From the NCBI RefSeq assembly GCF_009831455.1, contig NZ_WOWO01000004.1:1-64000 (forward strand): a DNA stretch of 64,000 bases, written 5' to 3'. The notes under the pieces are model-generated. The model had not been told where the DNA came from, ran no database searches, and saw only the letters and a program-made list of their open reading frames with translations. The position numbers and the translations under genes were made by a program. The stretch's first letter is position 1. The number at the start of each line of letters is the position of its first letter. Source of the DNA: Salinirussus salinus. GTDB taxonomy: Archaea; Halobacteriota; Halobacteria; Halobacteriales; Haloarculaceae. This document shows, piece after piece, positions 53,020 through 61,804 of this stretch.

Positions 53020-55461
53020 GTGTCAGGTCCGCCCGACGCCGAGGCCGAAATCGCGGTCGCGGACGTGCTCCCCGACTTCGCCGACGCCTTTCCCTTCGAG
53101 CGGTTCAACCGGATGCAGACCGCCACCCTGCCGGCCCTGCTCGACACCGAGGAGAACGTCGTGGTGGGCGCGCCGACCGCCAGCGGCAAGACCGCCGTCG
53201 CCGAGGTGGCCATCTGCCGGACGCTCGCCGAGGGCGGGACCGCCCTCTTCCTGGCCCCGCTGCGCGCGCTCACCAACGAGAAGGAACGGGAGTGGGAGCG
53301 CTTCGAGGACCTGGGCTACTCCGTCTACGTCGTCACCGGCGAGCGCGACCTGAACTCCCGGCGGGCCGAGCGGGCGGACGTGCTCGTGATGACCCCCGAG
53401 AAGGCCGACTCCGCCACCCGCAAGTACGACTCCCGGCGCTATTCGTTCGTGACCGACATCGACTGCTGTATCATCGACGAGGTCCACCTGCTGGACTCCG
53501 AGAAGCGGGGCAGCGTCCTCGAGGTGACCGTCGCCCGCCTCCGGCGGCTCTGTGACCCTCGGGTCGTGGCCCTCTCGGCGACGATGCCCAACGTCGAGGA
53601 CGTCGCGGCGTGGCTGGACGCCCCCGCGGAGACGACCTTCCAGTTCGACGACTCCTATCGGCCCGTGCCGCTGGAGGCCGACGTCGCCACCTACAGCCAC
53701 GGCGAGAACGCCTTCGCCGACAAGTACCGCCGGCTCTACCGGGCGCTGGACCTGGTCGAACCCCACCTCCGGGAGGGCGGCCAGGCGCTCGTCTTTGTCT
53801 CCTCCCGGCAGGACACCGTCCGGGCCGCCGAGAAGACCCGCGACGAGTTCGCCGAGCGCGACGTTCCCGTCGACGCCCGCGGCGACTACGACTTCCACAC
53901 CGAGGCCGCCGAACTCGACAACGACACCCTCCGGCAATCCGTGCTCGACGGCGTCGGTTTCCACCACGCCGGCCTCTCGCGGGCGGACAAGGAGCGCGTC
54001 GAGCGGTGGTTCCGCGAGGACCGCATCGTCGCCCTCTTTTCGACCTCGACGCTCGCCTGGGGGGTGAACCTCCCCGCCCGGTGTGTCGTCATCCGCGACA
54101 CCAAACTCCACGACCCCCTGGAAGGTGAGGTAGAGATGAGTCCGCTGGACGTCCTCCAGATGCTCGGGCGAGCGGGCCGGCCGGGCTACGACGATACCGG
54201 CTACGCCTGGGTGGTCTGCCCCCCCGAGGACGCCGAGCGGTACCGCCGGCTGCTCCGGGACGGCGAGCCCATCGACTCCCGGCTGGCCGGCGACGAGGAC
54301 GCCGAGGTTGCAACCCGGAACGGGGGGGACGGCGAGAGCGACGGGAGCCGCCAGGCTCCCCCCGGCGGGGACCTGGCGGTCCACCTCAACGCGGAGATCG
54401 CGCTCGGGACCGTCGGGGACGTCGGCGACGCGATGGACTGGCTGGAGACCACCTTCTACTACGTCCGCGCCCAGCGGGCCGCGGGCTACGTGGCCGGCGA
54501 GGACCTCCGGGACCGCGTCAGCGACACCCTCGAGTGGCTCGCCGCGGAGGGGTTCATCGAGGTCGACGGGCTGGCCGTCGAGCCGACCGAACTCGGGCGG
54601 CTGGCGTCGGACTTCTACCTGCGCCTGGAGACTGCCGCTCGCTTCGCCGCACTCGCGGAGACCGACCCCGGCGAGTTCGAGGTCCTCCGGACGGTCGCCG
54701 GCGCCCTCGAGTTCGACAGCGTCAGCGCCCGCTCTGACGAGGCCGACGCCATCGACGCCGTGCTGGGCGAGCGCGCCGACGACCTTGCCGACGGCTCGCG
54801 GAAGGTGCTCGCCATCCTCCGGGCGGCGATGGACGGCTCCACTCCTGGTGCGCTCAAAAGCGACGCGTGGATCATCCGGCAGAACGCACTCCGGCTGCTT
54901 GGGGCGCTGCGGACCGTCCTCGACCGCTTCGACGGCGCGGAGACCGCCAACCTCGTTGCCCGGGTCGTCGCCCGCGTCGAGACGGGGATCAGCGCCGACG
55001 CGGTCGGGCTGACCGCCATCGAGGGCGTCGGCGCGACCCGCGCGCGCACCCTCGCGGCGGCCGGCCTCGAAACGCCCGAGGACGTGGTCGCGACGGGGGT
55101 CGACGGCCTCGCCGCCGCGGGGCTGGCCGAGGGGGTCGCCGAACGCGTCCACGAGGCCGCCCGCGACCTGCCCGTCGTCGAGGTCGACTGGGGCGACCTT
55201 CCCGACACCGTCGGCCGCGGCGAGCGCTCGCTCCACGAGGTGACCGTGCGCACGGCCGCGGGCGCGGCCCGCGCCGGCCTGCGCGTGACCGTCAACGGGG
55301 TGGAGATGACCGCCAAGGACAGCTATCTCGGGGCGACCGAGCTGCCGGTCGCGCTCTTCGGCAGCGATACCGACCGCCTCGAGCTGGCGGTCAGGGTCGC
55401 CTTCCCGGACCTCCCCCTGCCGCCGAGCATCCACACCCGGACGGTAACCGTCACTGACTGA
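53020..55461 (+). CDS. Hel308/Ski2-like DEAD/DEAH helicase
   Basis: This 813-residue superfamily 2 helicase has Walker A PTASGKT (K57), DEVH at 153-156, SAT (LSATMPNVEDV), a second RecA domain with SRQDTVRAA and LGRAGRPGYDD, a winged helix and a ratchet-like helical region. Near the C-terminus are helix-hairpin-helix segments (LTAIEGVGATRARTLAAAG). A final Sec63-like beta-rich stretch follows. It may unwind branched DNA at stalled forks or RNA. The GTG at 53020 gives the usual family N-terminus; upstream in-frame codons are possible. Confidence 0.9.
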   Translation: MSGPPDAEAEIAVADVLPDFADAFPFERFNRMQTATLPALLDTEENVVVGAPTASGKTAVAEVAICRTLAEGGTALFLAPLRALTNEKEREWERFEDLGYSVYVVTGERDLNSRRAERADVLVMTPEKADSATRKYDSRRYSFVTDIDCCIIDEVHLLDSEKRGSVLEVTVARLRRLCDPRVVALSATMPNVEDVAAWLDAPAETTFQFDDSYRPVPLEADVATYSHGENAFADKYRRLYRALDLVEPHLREGGQALVFVSSRQDTVRAAEKTRDEFAERDVPVDARGDYDFHTEAAELDNDTLRQSVLDGVGFHHAGLSRADKERVERWFREDRIVALFSTSTLAWGVNLPARCVVIRDTKLHDPLEGEVEMSPLDVLQMLGRAGRPGYDDTGYAWVVCPPEDAERYRRLLRDGEPIDSRLAGDEDAEVATRNGGDGESDGSRQAPPGGDLAVHLNAEIALGTVGDVGDAMDWLETTFYYVRAQRAAGYVAGEDLRDRVSDTLEWLAAEGFIEVDGLAVEPTELGRLASDFYLRLETAARFAALAETDPGEFEVLRTVAGALEFDSVSARSDEADAIDAVLGERADDLADGSRKVLAILRAAMDGSTPGALKSDAWIIRQNALRLLGALRTVLDRFDGAETANLVARVVARVETGISADAVGLTAIEGVGATRARTLAAAGLETPEDVVATGVDGLAAAGLAEGVAERVHEAARDLPVVEVDWGDLPDTVGRGERSLHEVTVRTAAGAARAGLRVTVNGVEMTAKDSYLGATELPVALFGSDTDRLELAVRVAFPDLPLPPSIHTRTVTVTD

Positions 55462-55632
55462 GCGCCCTCGATAAATCGTCTCGCGCCGTTTGCGGGCGCG
55501 ATGAAACGACCCGTACTGCCCGTAAAGAGTCCGAATATGCCGGCCACGCGGGGAAAACGTGGTGAAATCGCGCTAGCGGTCGACCCCCTATATGGAGGTG
55601 GGGGGACATGGCTCGAAGCGAGGAGACTCACT

Positions 55633-55860
55633 ATGTCGAACGCGTCCCCGCACAGGTTGCGGCGAGTCGACGGCGGTGCCGTCCGCGCGTCGGTGGAATC
55701 GCTGGTCCGAGCAACTGGCTTCTGGACGGCCGTTGCGTTGCCCTTCGTCGTGCTCGTCGTCGTGGCAACCGGCGGCGCACAGCGCCATCCCGTGGCCTTT
55801 TCCGGCCTGCTGGCGGCCAACCTGGCCGCGCTGGTCCTCGGCCGGAACTACGACCGCTAG
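55633..55860 (+). CDS. Small single-pass membrane protein
   Basis: This 75-residue protein (MSNASPHRLRRVDGGAVRAS) has a basic N-terminus and two hydrophobic stretches (about residues 28-43 and 53-68). I do not recognise the family. An ATG at 55501 in the same frame would add 44 residues that look like non-coding DNA, so I chose 55633. The spacer to the helicase contains ATAAATCG and CTATATGG, possible TATA boxes for this gene. Confidence 0.65.
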   Translation: MSNASPHRLRRVDGGAVRASVESLVRATGFWTAVALPFVVLVVVATGGAQRHPVAFSGLLAANLAALVLGRNYDR

Positions 55861-55967
55861 GTGGTCTCCTCGCTCCTGTTTCCCACACCTGCGGGGTGGT
55901 CCCACCCCGCCTGGTCCTGCCACACCTGACCCTGCCTTTGAAATACCAGGCCGGGACCACCCGGCCC

Positions 55968-56681
55968 ATGCGCGTCATCACCGGCCGCTGTACGGCCGCC
56001 TTCGACGGTCCCGGCTCCCGCGAGCGCAAACAGCACGGCGAGTGCCTCGTCCTCGTCAAGCCCGACGACACCGTCCTCGTCCACGACGCCCGCGGCTACC
56101 AGCCGGTCGCCTGGCTCACCCGCCCCGACGCGGTGACGGTCACCGACGAGGCCGTCGTCGCCCAGGACGGCGACCAGCACCTCCGGGTTACCCGCCACGA
56201 CACGACCACACGGGAGGTTTCGGCGAGCGCAGCCGGCGTCCCCGTCGGTGACTGTCCCGACTGCGGCGACCGGCTCGTCCGCGCCCGCGGCGACGTCTCC
56301 TGTCCCGGCTGCGGGGCCCGTTACGGGCTGCCCGCCGGCGCGACCGTCCTCGAGGAGACCTGCGAGTGTGGCTGTCCGCGGCTCCGGGTCGCGCGCGGCG
56401 GGGAGTTCGAGGTGTGTCTCGACCGCGACTGCGAGTCGCTTGACGAGCGGGTCCGCGAGCACTTCGACCGGGCCTTCGACTGTCCGGCCTGTGGCGGCGA
56501 CCTTCGGGTGCTCCGTCGAGGTGGCCTGATTTTCGGCTGCGAGGGCTACCCCGACTGCGAGACGAGCTTTGCCGTCCCGCAGGGGGTCCACGACGGGGCC
56601 TGCGAGTGTGGCCTGCCGGCCTTCGAGACCGGGTCGGGGCGGCGGTGTCTGGATTCGACCTGCGGGGTACCGGTGGAGTGA
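55968..56681 (+). CDS. NucS N-domain protein with topoisomerase-type zinc ribbons
   Basis: This 237-residue protein begins with a domain like the N-terminal (DUF91) half of the mismatch endonuclease NucS/EndoMS (GRCTAAFDGPGSRERKQHG, then VLVKPDDTVLVHDARGYQPV, to about residue 85). In place of the NucS nuclease domain it has Cys4 zinc modules: CPDCG/CPGCG, CECGC/CLDRDC, CPACG/CEGYPDC and CECG/CLDSTC. The third resembles topoisomerase I zinc fingers. A DNA-binding role without cleavage is the simplest reading. endA follows 56 nt downstream. Confidence 0.82.
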   Translation: MRVITGRCTAAFDGPGSRERKQHGECLVLVKPDDTVLVHDARGYQPVAWLTRPDAVTVTDEAVVAQDGDQHLRVTRHDTTTREVSASAAGVPVGDCPDCGDRLVRARGDVSCPGCGARYGLPAGATVLEETCECGCPRLRVARGGEFEVCLDRDCESLDERVREHFDRAFDCPACGGDLRVLRRGGLIFGCEGYPDCETSFAVPQGVHDGACECGLPAFETGSGRRCLDSTCGVPVE

Positions 56682-56737
56682 CCGTCGCCCCGACGCCGGA
56701 CCGCAAGGGGCTTTGGCTCGCCGGCCGTCGCTCGGGC

Positions 56738-57835
56738 ATGGACGCGACGTTCGACGGCACGGCCGTCCGGGCGGGGTCGGCCGCCCGCGAGCAGTTCTAC
56801 GACGCCCGGGGGTACGGCCGGCCCGACGACGGCGGGGTCGTCCTCGCGCCCGTGGAGGCGGCCCACCTGCTCTTCCGCGGCGACCTCGACAGCGTGGTCG
56901 ACCGTCGTCCCGGGGGTAACGGCCGCCGGCTCGGCTTCCCGGCTTTCCTCGCCTCGACGGCCGTCTCGGAGGTCGACTTCTTCGTCTACAAGGACCTCCG
57001 GGACCGGGGTTTTTACCTCTCGCCGGTCGACCGGGGCGGAGCCGGAAGCGGCGGGGCTGGCGCGAACGGTGACCCCGGCGAGTTCGCCGTCTACCCGCGA
57101 GGCAAGGGCCCCTGGGACGACGCGGTCGCCTACCGGGTGCGGGCGGTCAGCGAGCGGGCGACCGTCGACGCCGGGGCGCTACACCGCCTGGCCGCCCCCG
57201 CTGGCGACGACACGGCCGGGAAGGCGGGCCGGGAGCCGACCGGCGTGCTGGCGGTCGTCGACGAGGAGAGCGAGACCACCTACCTCGAACTCGGCACGCC
57301 GACCCTGTCGGGGTCGACCCACCACGACCTCCCACCGGCCGAGGGGGACCTGCTGGCCGACCGGGTGCTGGTCTGGGACGCACCCGACCCGCTGTACGGC
57401 CGGGCCTTCTACGGCCAGCCGCTGGACGACGGGGTCCAGCTCTCGCTGGTCGAGGCGGCCTACCTCGCCCGGGCGGGCCTGCTGACTGTCGACGGCGGGG
57501 AGGAGGCCGTCGTCAAGCGCGGCCGGGAGGTGGAGGGCGACCGGTTCGACCGGCGGCTGCGGGCCTACGGCGCCCTCCGGACGGCCGGGATCGTCCCCAA
57601 GACCGGCTTCAAGTTCGGCGCCGACTTCCGGACCTACGACGACGTGGCCGACGTCGCGGACCTGGGCCACTCCGAGCGGCTGGTCCGGGTGCTCCCGCCC
57701 GAGTACGGCTTCGCGCCGCGGGACCTGGCGCTCGACGTGCGGCTGGCCCACGGCGTCCGCAAGCGGATGGTGTACGCACTGACGGGCACGAGCGAGGGGA
57801 TCGCGTGGCTCTCGGTCGGCCGGCTGACGCCCTGA
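56738..57835 (+). CDS. endA: tRNA-splicing endonuclease
   Basis: This 365-residue protein is the fused, two-repeat form of archaeal EndA that cuts bulge-helix-bulge introns. The C-terminal active unit holds the triad Tyr (FGADFRTYDD), His (DLGHSERLVRV) and Lys (HGVRKRMVY). The N-terminal unit (residues 10-170) is the structural copy. The ATG at 56738 is preferred over in-frame upstream codons that run into the preceding gene. trpS lies downstream on the same strand; haloarchaeal tRNA-Trp genes usually carry an intron, so the pairing makes sense. Confidence 0.94.
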   Translation: MDATFDGTAVRAGSAAREQFYDARGYGRPDDGGVVLAPVEAAHLLFRGDLDSVVDRRPGGNGRRLGFPAFLASTAVSEVDFFVYKDLRDRGFYLSPVDRGGAGSGGAGANGDPGEFAVYPRGKGPWDDAVAYRVRAVSERATVDAGALHRLAAPAGDDTAGKAGREPTGVLAVVDEESETTYLELGTPTLSGSTHHDLPPAEGDLLADRVLVWDAPDPLYGRAFYGQPLDDGVQLSLVEAAYLARAGLLTVDGGEEAVVKRGREVEGDRFDRRLRAYGALRTAGIVPKTGFKFGADFRTYDDVADVADLGHSERLVRVLPPEYGFAPRDLALDVRLAHGVRKRMVYALTGTSEGIAWLSVGRLTP

Positions 57836-58028
57836 GCGATGAAAACCGTTATGTCGCTGGTGGCGGTGGATCGTCGTATGACGGCCGCTTCCCGCCCGTG
57901 GCGCCCGCAGGCTCAGGAAGCGGACAGTCCCGACGGCCGGGCCGGCGCGTGACGCCGCCCCCGACCGCGGTGCTCCCTCCACCTTCTCGCCGCGACGCTT
58001 CGCCCGACGACCACCCAACACCCGACAG

Positions 58029-59648
58029 ATGACACAGGAACGCGACGCCGACCGCGACCCGGACGCACAGCCACCGACCGAGCCGCGAGCCGACGGCGGA
58101 ACCGTCGACGACGTGGCGCTTGACCCGTGGGGCTCCTCGACGGTGTCGGACTACCGCAAGCTGTTCGAGCAGTTCGGCATCGAGCGCTTCGAGGAAGTTC
58201 TCGGGGAGGTGCCCGACCCCCACTACCTGATGCGCCGCGGCGTGATCTTCGGCCACCGCGACTACCGCCCGGTCGCCCGCGCGATGCGCGAGGACGACCC
58301 CTTCGCCGCGCTCTCGGGCTTTATGCCCACCGGCGACCCCCACATCGGCCACAAGCTGGTCTTCGACGAGATCATCTGGCACCAGCAACAGGGCGGGGAC
58401 GCCTACGGCCTGATCGCCGACCTCGAGGCTCACAGCGCCCGCGGGCTCTCCTGGGCGGAGATCGACGAACACGCCCGCAACTACATCCTCTCGCTGCTCG
58501 CGCTCGGGTTCGACCCCGAGGAGGGCGAGCTCTACCGCCAGTCCTCGAACCGGGTGGTCCAGGACCTCGCCTTCGAGCTGGGGGCGGAGGCCAACTTCTC
58601 GGAGCTGCAGGCCATCTACGACTTCGACGGCGAGACCGACGTCTCCCACATGCAGTCGGTCGTCACCCAGATGGCCGACATCCTCTACCCCCAGCTCGAG
58701 GAGCCCAAGCCGACGGTCATCCCCGTGGGGCCGGACCAGGACCCGCACATCCGGCTCTCGCGGGACCTTGCCGCCCGGCTGCGCTACTTCGGGGTGACGG
58801 AGGCCTACGCCAGCTTCGAGCTGACCGACGCCGAGCGCCGGACGCTCGCGCTCGTCTACGAGGACCTCGCAGACGGCGGCGAAGCGACGGACGGCGACGA
58901 CGCCAGCGGCGAGGCGGACGACACCCTCCGGTGTGAGGACGCCGCCGCCTTCCTCCGGGACGCCGCCGACCGTGCGGATTCGTTCGGGACGCCGGAGACC
59001 CGCGCCTCGCTGCTGGAGAAACTCGACAACGCCGGCATGGAGCCCCTCCGGCCCCGGGTTCGCTTCGTCGACCGCAACGCCACAGAGGAGGCCTTCGAGG
59101 CCCTGGTCGAGGCGGTCGACGGCGAGAAGCGCGTCTACGAGAACCACGTCGACGCCTTCGAGGTGGACCGGGGGGCCGCCGACCAGCTGGCCCGCGAGGT
59201 CGAGGTCGCCCACGGCGGCTACGGCTTCCTCCCGCCCTCTTCGGTCTACCACCGCTTTATGACCGGCCTCACCGGCGGGAAGATGTCCTCCTCGGTGCCG
59301 GCGAGTCACATCTCGCTGTTGGACGACCCCGAGGAGGGCTACGACAAGGTGAAAGCCGCCACCACCGGCGGCCGCGAGACCGCCGAGAAACAGCGCGAAC
59401 TCGGCGGCGAGCCCGACGACTGCCCCGTCTACGAGCTCTACGCGTACCTGCTCGCGAGCGACGACGACGAGTTCGCAAAGCGGGTCTACGACGAGTGCGC
59501 CGGCGGCGAGCGGCTGTGTGGCGACTGCAAGGAGCAGGCCGCCCGGCTGATGGAGGAGTTCCTCACCGAGCACCAGGAGAAACGCGCCGAGTGGGAGGAC
59601 CGGCTCGAGGACCTCGACATCGACCTCGACACCGACCGCAAGCGCTGA
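58029..59648 (+). CDS. trpS: Tryptophanyl-tRNA synthetase
   Basis: This 539-residue class I synthetase charges tRNA-Trp. PTGDPHIGHKLVFDE is the HIGH motif (about residues 100-114), and GGKMSSSVPAS is KMSKS (about 416-426). It is longer than the typical archaeal enzyme of about 370-430 residues. The extra length is an acidic N-terminal tail (1-35) and an acidic insertion of over 100 residues between the catalytic core halves (about 275-400). The ATG at 58029 is 193 nt after endA. Confidence 0.94.
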   Translation: MTQERDADRDPDAQPPTEPRADGGTVDDVALDPWGSSTVSDYRKLFEQFGIERFEEVLGEVPDPHYLMRRGVIFGHRDYRPVARAMREDDPFAALSGFMPTGDPHIGHKLVFDEIIWHQQQGGDAYGLIADLEAHSARGLSWAEIDEHARNYILSLLALGFDPEEGELYRQSSNRVVQDLAFELGAEANFSELQAIYDFDGETDVSHMQSVVTQMADILYPQLEEPKPTVIPVGPDQDPHIRLSRDLAARLRYFGVTEAYASFELTDAERRTLALVYEDLADGGEATDGDDASGEADDTLRCEDAAAFLRDAADRADSFGTPETRASLLEKLDNAGMEPLRPRVRFVDRNATEEAFEALVEAVDGEKRVYENHVDAFEVDRGAADQLAREVEVAHGGYGFLPPSSVYHRFMTGLTGGKMSSSVPASHISLLDDPEEGYDKVKAATTGGRETAEKQRELGGEPDDCPVYELYAYLLASDDDEFAKRVYDECAGGERLCGDCKEQAARLMEEFLTEHQEKRAEWEDRLEDLDIDLDTDRKR

Positions 59649-59678
59649 CCGTCGCCGGACCCGCCCTGCGGACTGCCC

Positions 59679-61490
59679 TTACCACGGCGGGGACCGGGGC
59701 TCCTCGCAGGGCCCGGTTCGCTCCAGCATCACGACGTACTGCCTGTTCGCCAGCTCCTGCTCGTCGCCGTAGAGGTCGCTCTGCGGGACGACCCCCAGCG
59801 GCAGCAGGTCGGCAAGCGACCCCGGCTCGGCCCGGTCGAGGACGTAGTCGTCGGGCGGGTCACCGAAGGCGGCGACGACCTCGTAGTTGCGGCTCCCGTT
59901 CAGGAGTCCGCGGACGTACGCCCGTCGCTCGCTCACGTTCGAGCGGACGTACCGGACGCGCTTTTCCGGTGGGGCGTCCCGGAGGTAGTGCAGGTCCTCG
60001 GAGACGAGCTGAATGTAGTCGGGACAGGCCACCGACACCTCCCCGGGCGGACCGCCGTCGTTGGGGTGGCTCAGCCGCGGCCAGGTCGGCGAGACGGCGT
60101 CCTCGAACCCGTGCTGGTAGCTCTCCACCGTCGCCTCCCGGGGGACGTTCCCTTCGATCCACGCGCGTGCGTCCCCGCGGGGCGTGTCGGCGTACTGCAT
60201 CGTCCCCACGCCGGCGTACAGCCCCGTCGTGACCACGAGCGCCGCGACCGCGAGCCCCCCGACAGTCGGGTGGCGCCGGCGCAGGCGGACCAGCCCGGCC
60301 GCCCCCAGCAGGACCAGAAGCGCCATCGTCGGGAGGAGGTGGTGGGGCCGGAAGTCGTGCCAGGGGACGAAGAGGACGACGAACATCCCAAGACAGCCCG
60401 CGACGAGCGCGGTCGCGTCGTCGCCGCGGTCGAGCGTCCGGAGGGTTGCTGCAGTCCCGGCCACGACCGCGAGCAAGAGCGGCCACCCGAACGCGCTGGC
60501 GTAGCCCCGGAGGAACCACCACAGGACCGGGGCGTCCGGGCCGACTGGGTCGACGATCCGGTAGCCGGTCTGGCCGAACAGCCGGCGCGCGACCGGCTGG
60601 AGGTTCCCCACCAGCACGTCGGGGAAACTGAGGATGACCACGACGGCGCCGAGGACGGCACCCCGTCGAAGCTGCCGGGAGCGCCACAGCCCCCGCCACC
60701 ACCCCCCATCGGTTCCGCGCTCCCGGAGGACGTACGCCAGCAGGACGGTCGGAGCGACCGGCGCCGCAGTCAGTTTCAGCCCTATCGCGACTCCGCCGGC
60801 TGCACTCGCCGCGTAGAACCGTCCCGTCCCGCCAGCCTGGACGTACCGCACGAGCAGGTACATCGCGAGCAACAGGAAGAAAAGCGCCGGGAGGTCCTCC
60901 CCACCCTCGTGGGCGAGCACGACGACCTCGAAGGTGAGTCCGAACAGGAGCGCCCCAAGCCGGCCGGTCGCGCGGTCCCGGAGGACGGTCCCGAGCCGGT
61001 AGGTGAGATACACCGACCCGACGGCCGCCAGCAGGCTCACCAGCCGGACCGCGAGCAGGCTCGCGGTCAGGAGCCACTCGGGGGTCGCCCGCCAGACGCC
61101 GATGAATCCGAACTCCGGGTCCGGGTCCGCCATCGCCGCGACGGCGTCGAGCTGTCCCACCAGCGCCGCCGCCAGCACCACCGGTGCCAGGGCGAGGACG
61201 TACAGATAGAAGGTCCCGCCGAAGGGCGTGCGGCCCCACGCGACCCCCTCCCGGAGCCCCTCGACGCTCGGGTCCGAGACGACCGACCCGTACGCGACCA
61301 GCGCGTCGAGCAGCCGGTCCCGTTCGTCCCAGGTGGCGACGTTCGGCGCCCGGTGCCAGAGCCAGAACCCACACAGCAGCACCGACAGCAGCAGAATGTA
61401 CGCGAGATAGGGGTCCTCCCGGAGGTCCGTCCGGACGGTGCTGCGTGCGCGCCCGAGCGCCGCCCGCACACCACCCTCACCGGTCCACAT
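59679..61490 (-). CDS. Membrane glycosyltransferase, GT39/ArnT-like
   Basis: This 603-residue protein has about eleven membrane helices and a C-terminal globular domain (about residues 430-603). The first loop carries ATWDERDRLLDALVAYG, an acidic site typical of GT-C enzymes that use a lipid-phosphate sugar donor, and FPWHDFRPHHLLPTMALL is a later family-like segment. It probably glycosylates a protein or lipid on the outer face. No other glycosylation gene is adjacent. It is divergent from pheS. Confidence 0.83.
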   Translation of the reverse strand: MWTGEGGVRAALGRARSTVRTDLREDPYLAYILLLSVLLCGFWLWHRAPNVATWDERDRLLDALVAYGSVVSDPSVEGLREGVAWGRTPFGGTFYLYVLALAPVVLAAALVGQLDAVAAMADPDPEFGFIGVWRATPEWLLTASLLAVRLVSLLAAVGSVYLTYRLGTVLRDRATGRLGALLFGLTFEVVVLAHEGGEDLPALFFLLLAMYLLVRYVQAGGTGRFYAASAAGGVAIGLKLTAAPVAPTVLLAYVLRERGTDGGWWRGLWRSRQLRRGAVLGAVVVILSFPDVLVGNLQPVARRLFGQTGYRIVDPVGPDAPVLWWFLRGYASAFGWPLLLAVVAGTAATLRTLDRGDDATALVAGCLGMFVVLFVPWHDFRPHHLLPTMALLVLLGAAGLVRLRRRHPTVGGLAVAALVVTTGLYAGVGTMQYADTPRGDARAWIEGNVPREATVESYQHGFEDAVSPTWPRLSHPNDGGPPGEVSVACPDYIQLVSEDLHYLRDAPPEKRVRYVRSNVSERRAYVRGLLNGSRNYEVVAAFGDPPDDYVLDRAEPGSLADLLPLGVVPQSDLYGDEQELANRQYVVMLERTGPCEEPRSPPW

Positions 61491-61804
61491 CGCTTCTCAC
61501 GCCCGCCGGCTCGGAAAAAAGCGCACCGATCCAGGCGCCGGTGGGTTTTTGTCGCTGCGCTCGCGACCCTCGATCCATGACGCCCGACCCCACCAGTCGG
61601 TGTCCCGGCGTGCAGCCAGCGACGCGGCAGGGGTCCGGGTTCTTTTTCGCCTGAGTCGGGCCGGTGGACTCCCCCGCATCCGGGAAGATGCGGGGGACGA
61701 AACCACCCGCCAGTCCGGGGGAAACTCCCCCGCTGGCCGCGAGTGAGAACCGTTAACTGTCGACCGCGCTCCCTACCGACAACGACCGCCACGATTCAGA
61801 CACC
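61491..61804. other. Spacer upstream of pheS with two hairpins
   Basis: I see no gene in this 314-nt spacer. A perfect 11-bp hairpin (61670-61680 with 61687-61697) and a second hairpin (61710-61736, outer CCAG/CTGG and inner CGGGGG/CCCCCG) lie 70-135 nt before pheS. CCGTTAAC near 61750-61757 could be the pheS TATA box; if so, the hairpins lie upstream of the transcript. Confidence 0.6.
61670..61736 (+). promoter_or_regulatory. Paired hairpins upstream of pheS
   Basis: The sequence ACTCCCCCGC occurs in the left arm of the first hairpin and again in the right arm of the second. The arms could therefore pair in alternative, mutually exclusive ways. That pattern is typical of switching structures, but whether it is transcribed with pheS is unknown. 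Confidence 0.35.
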
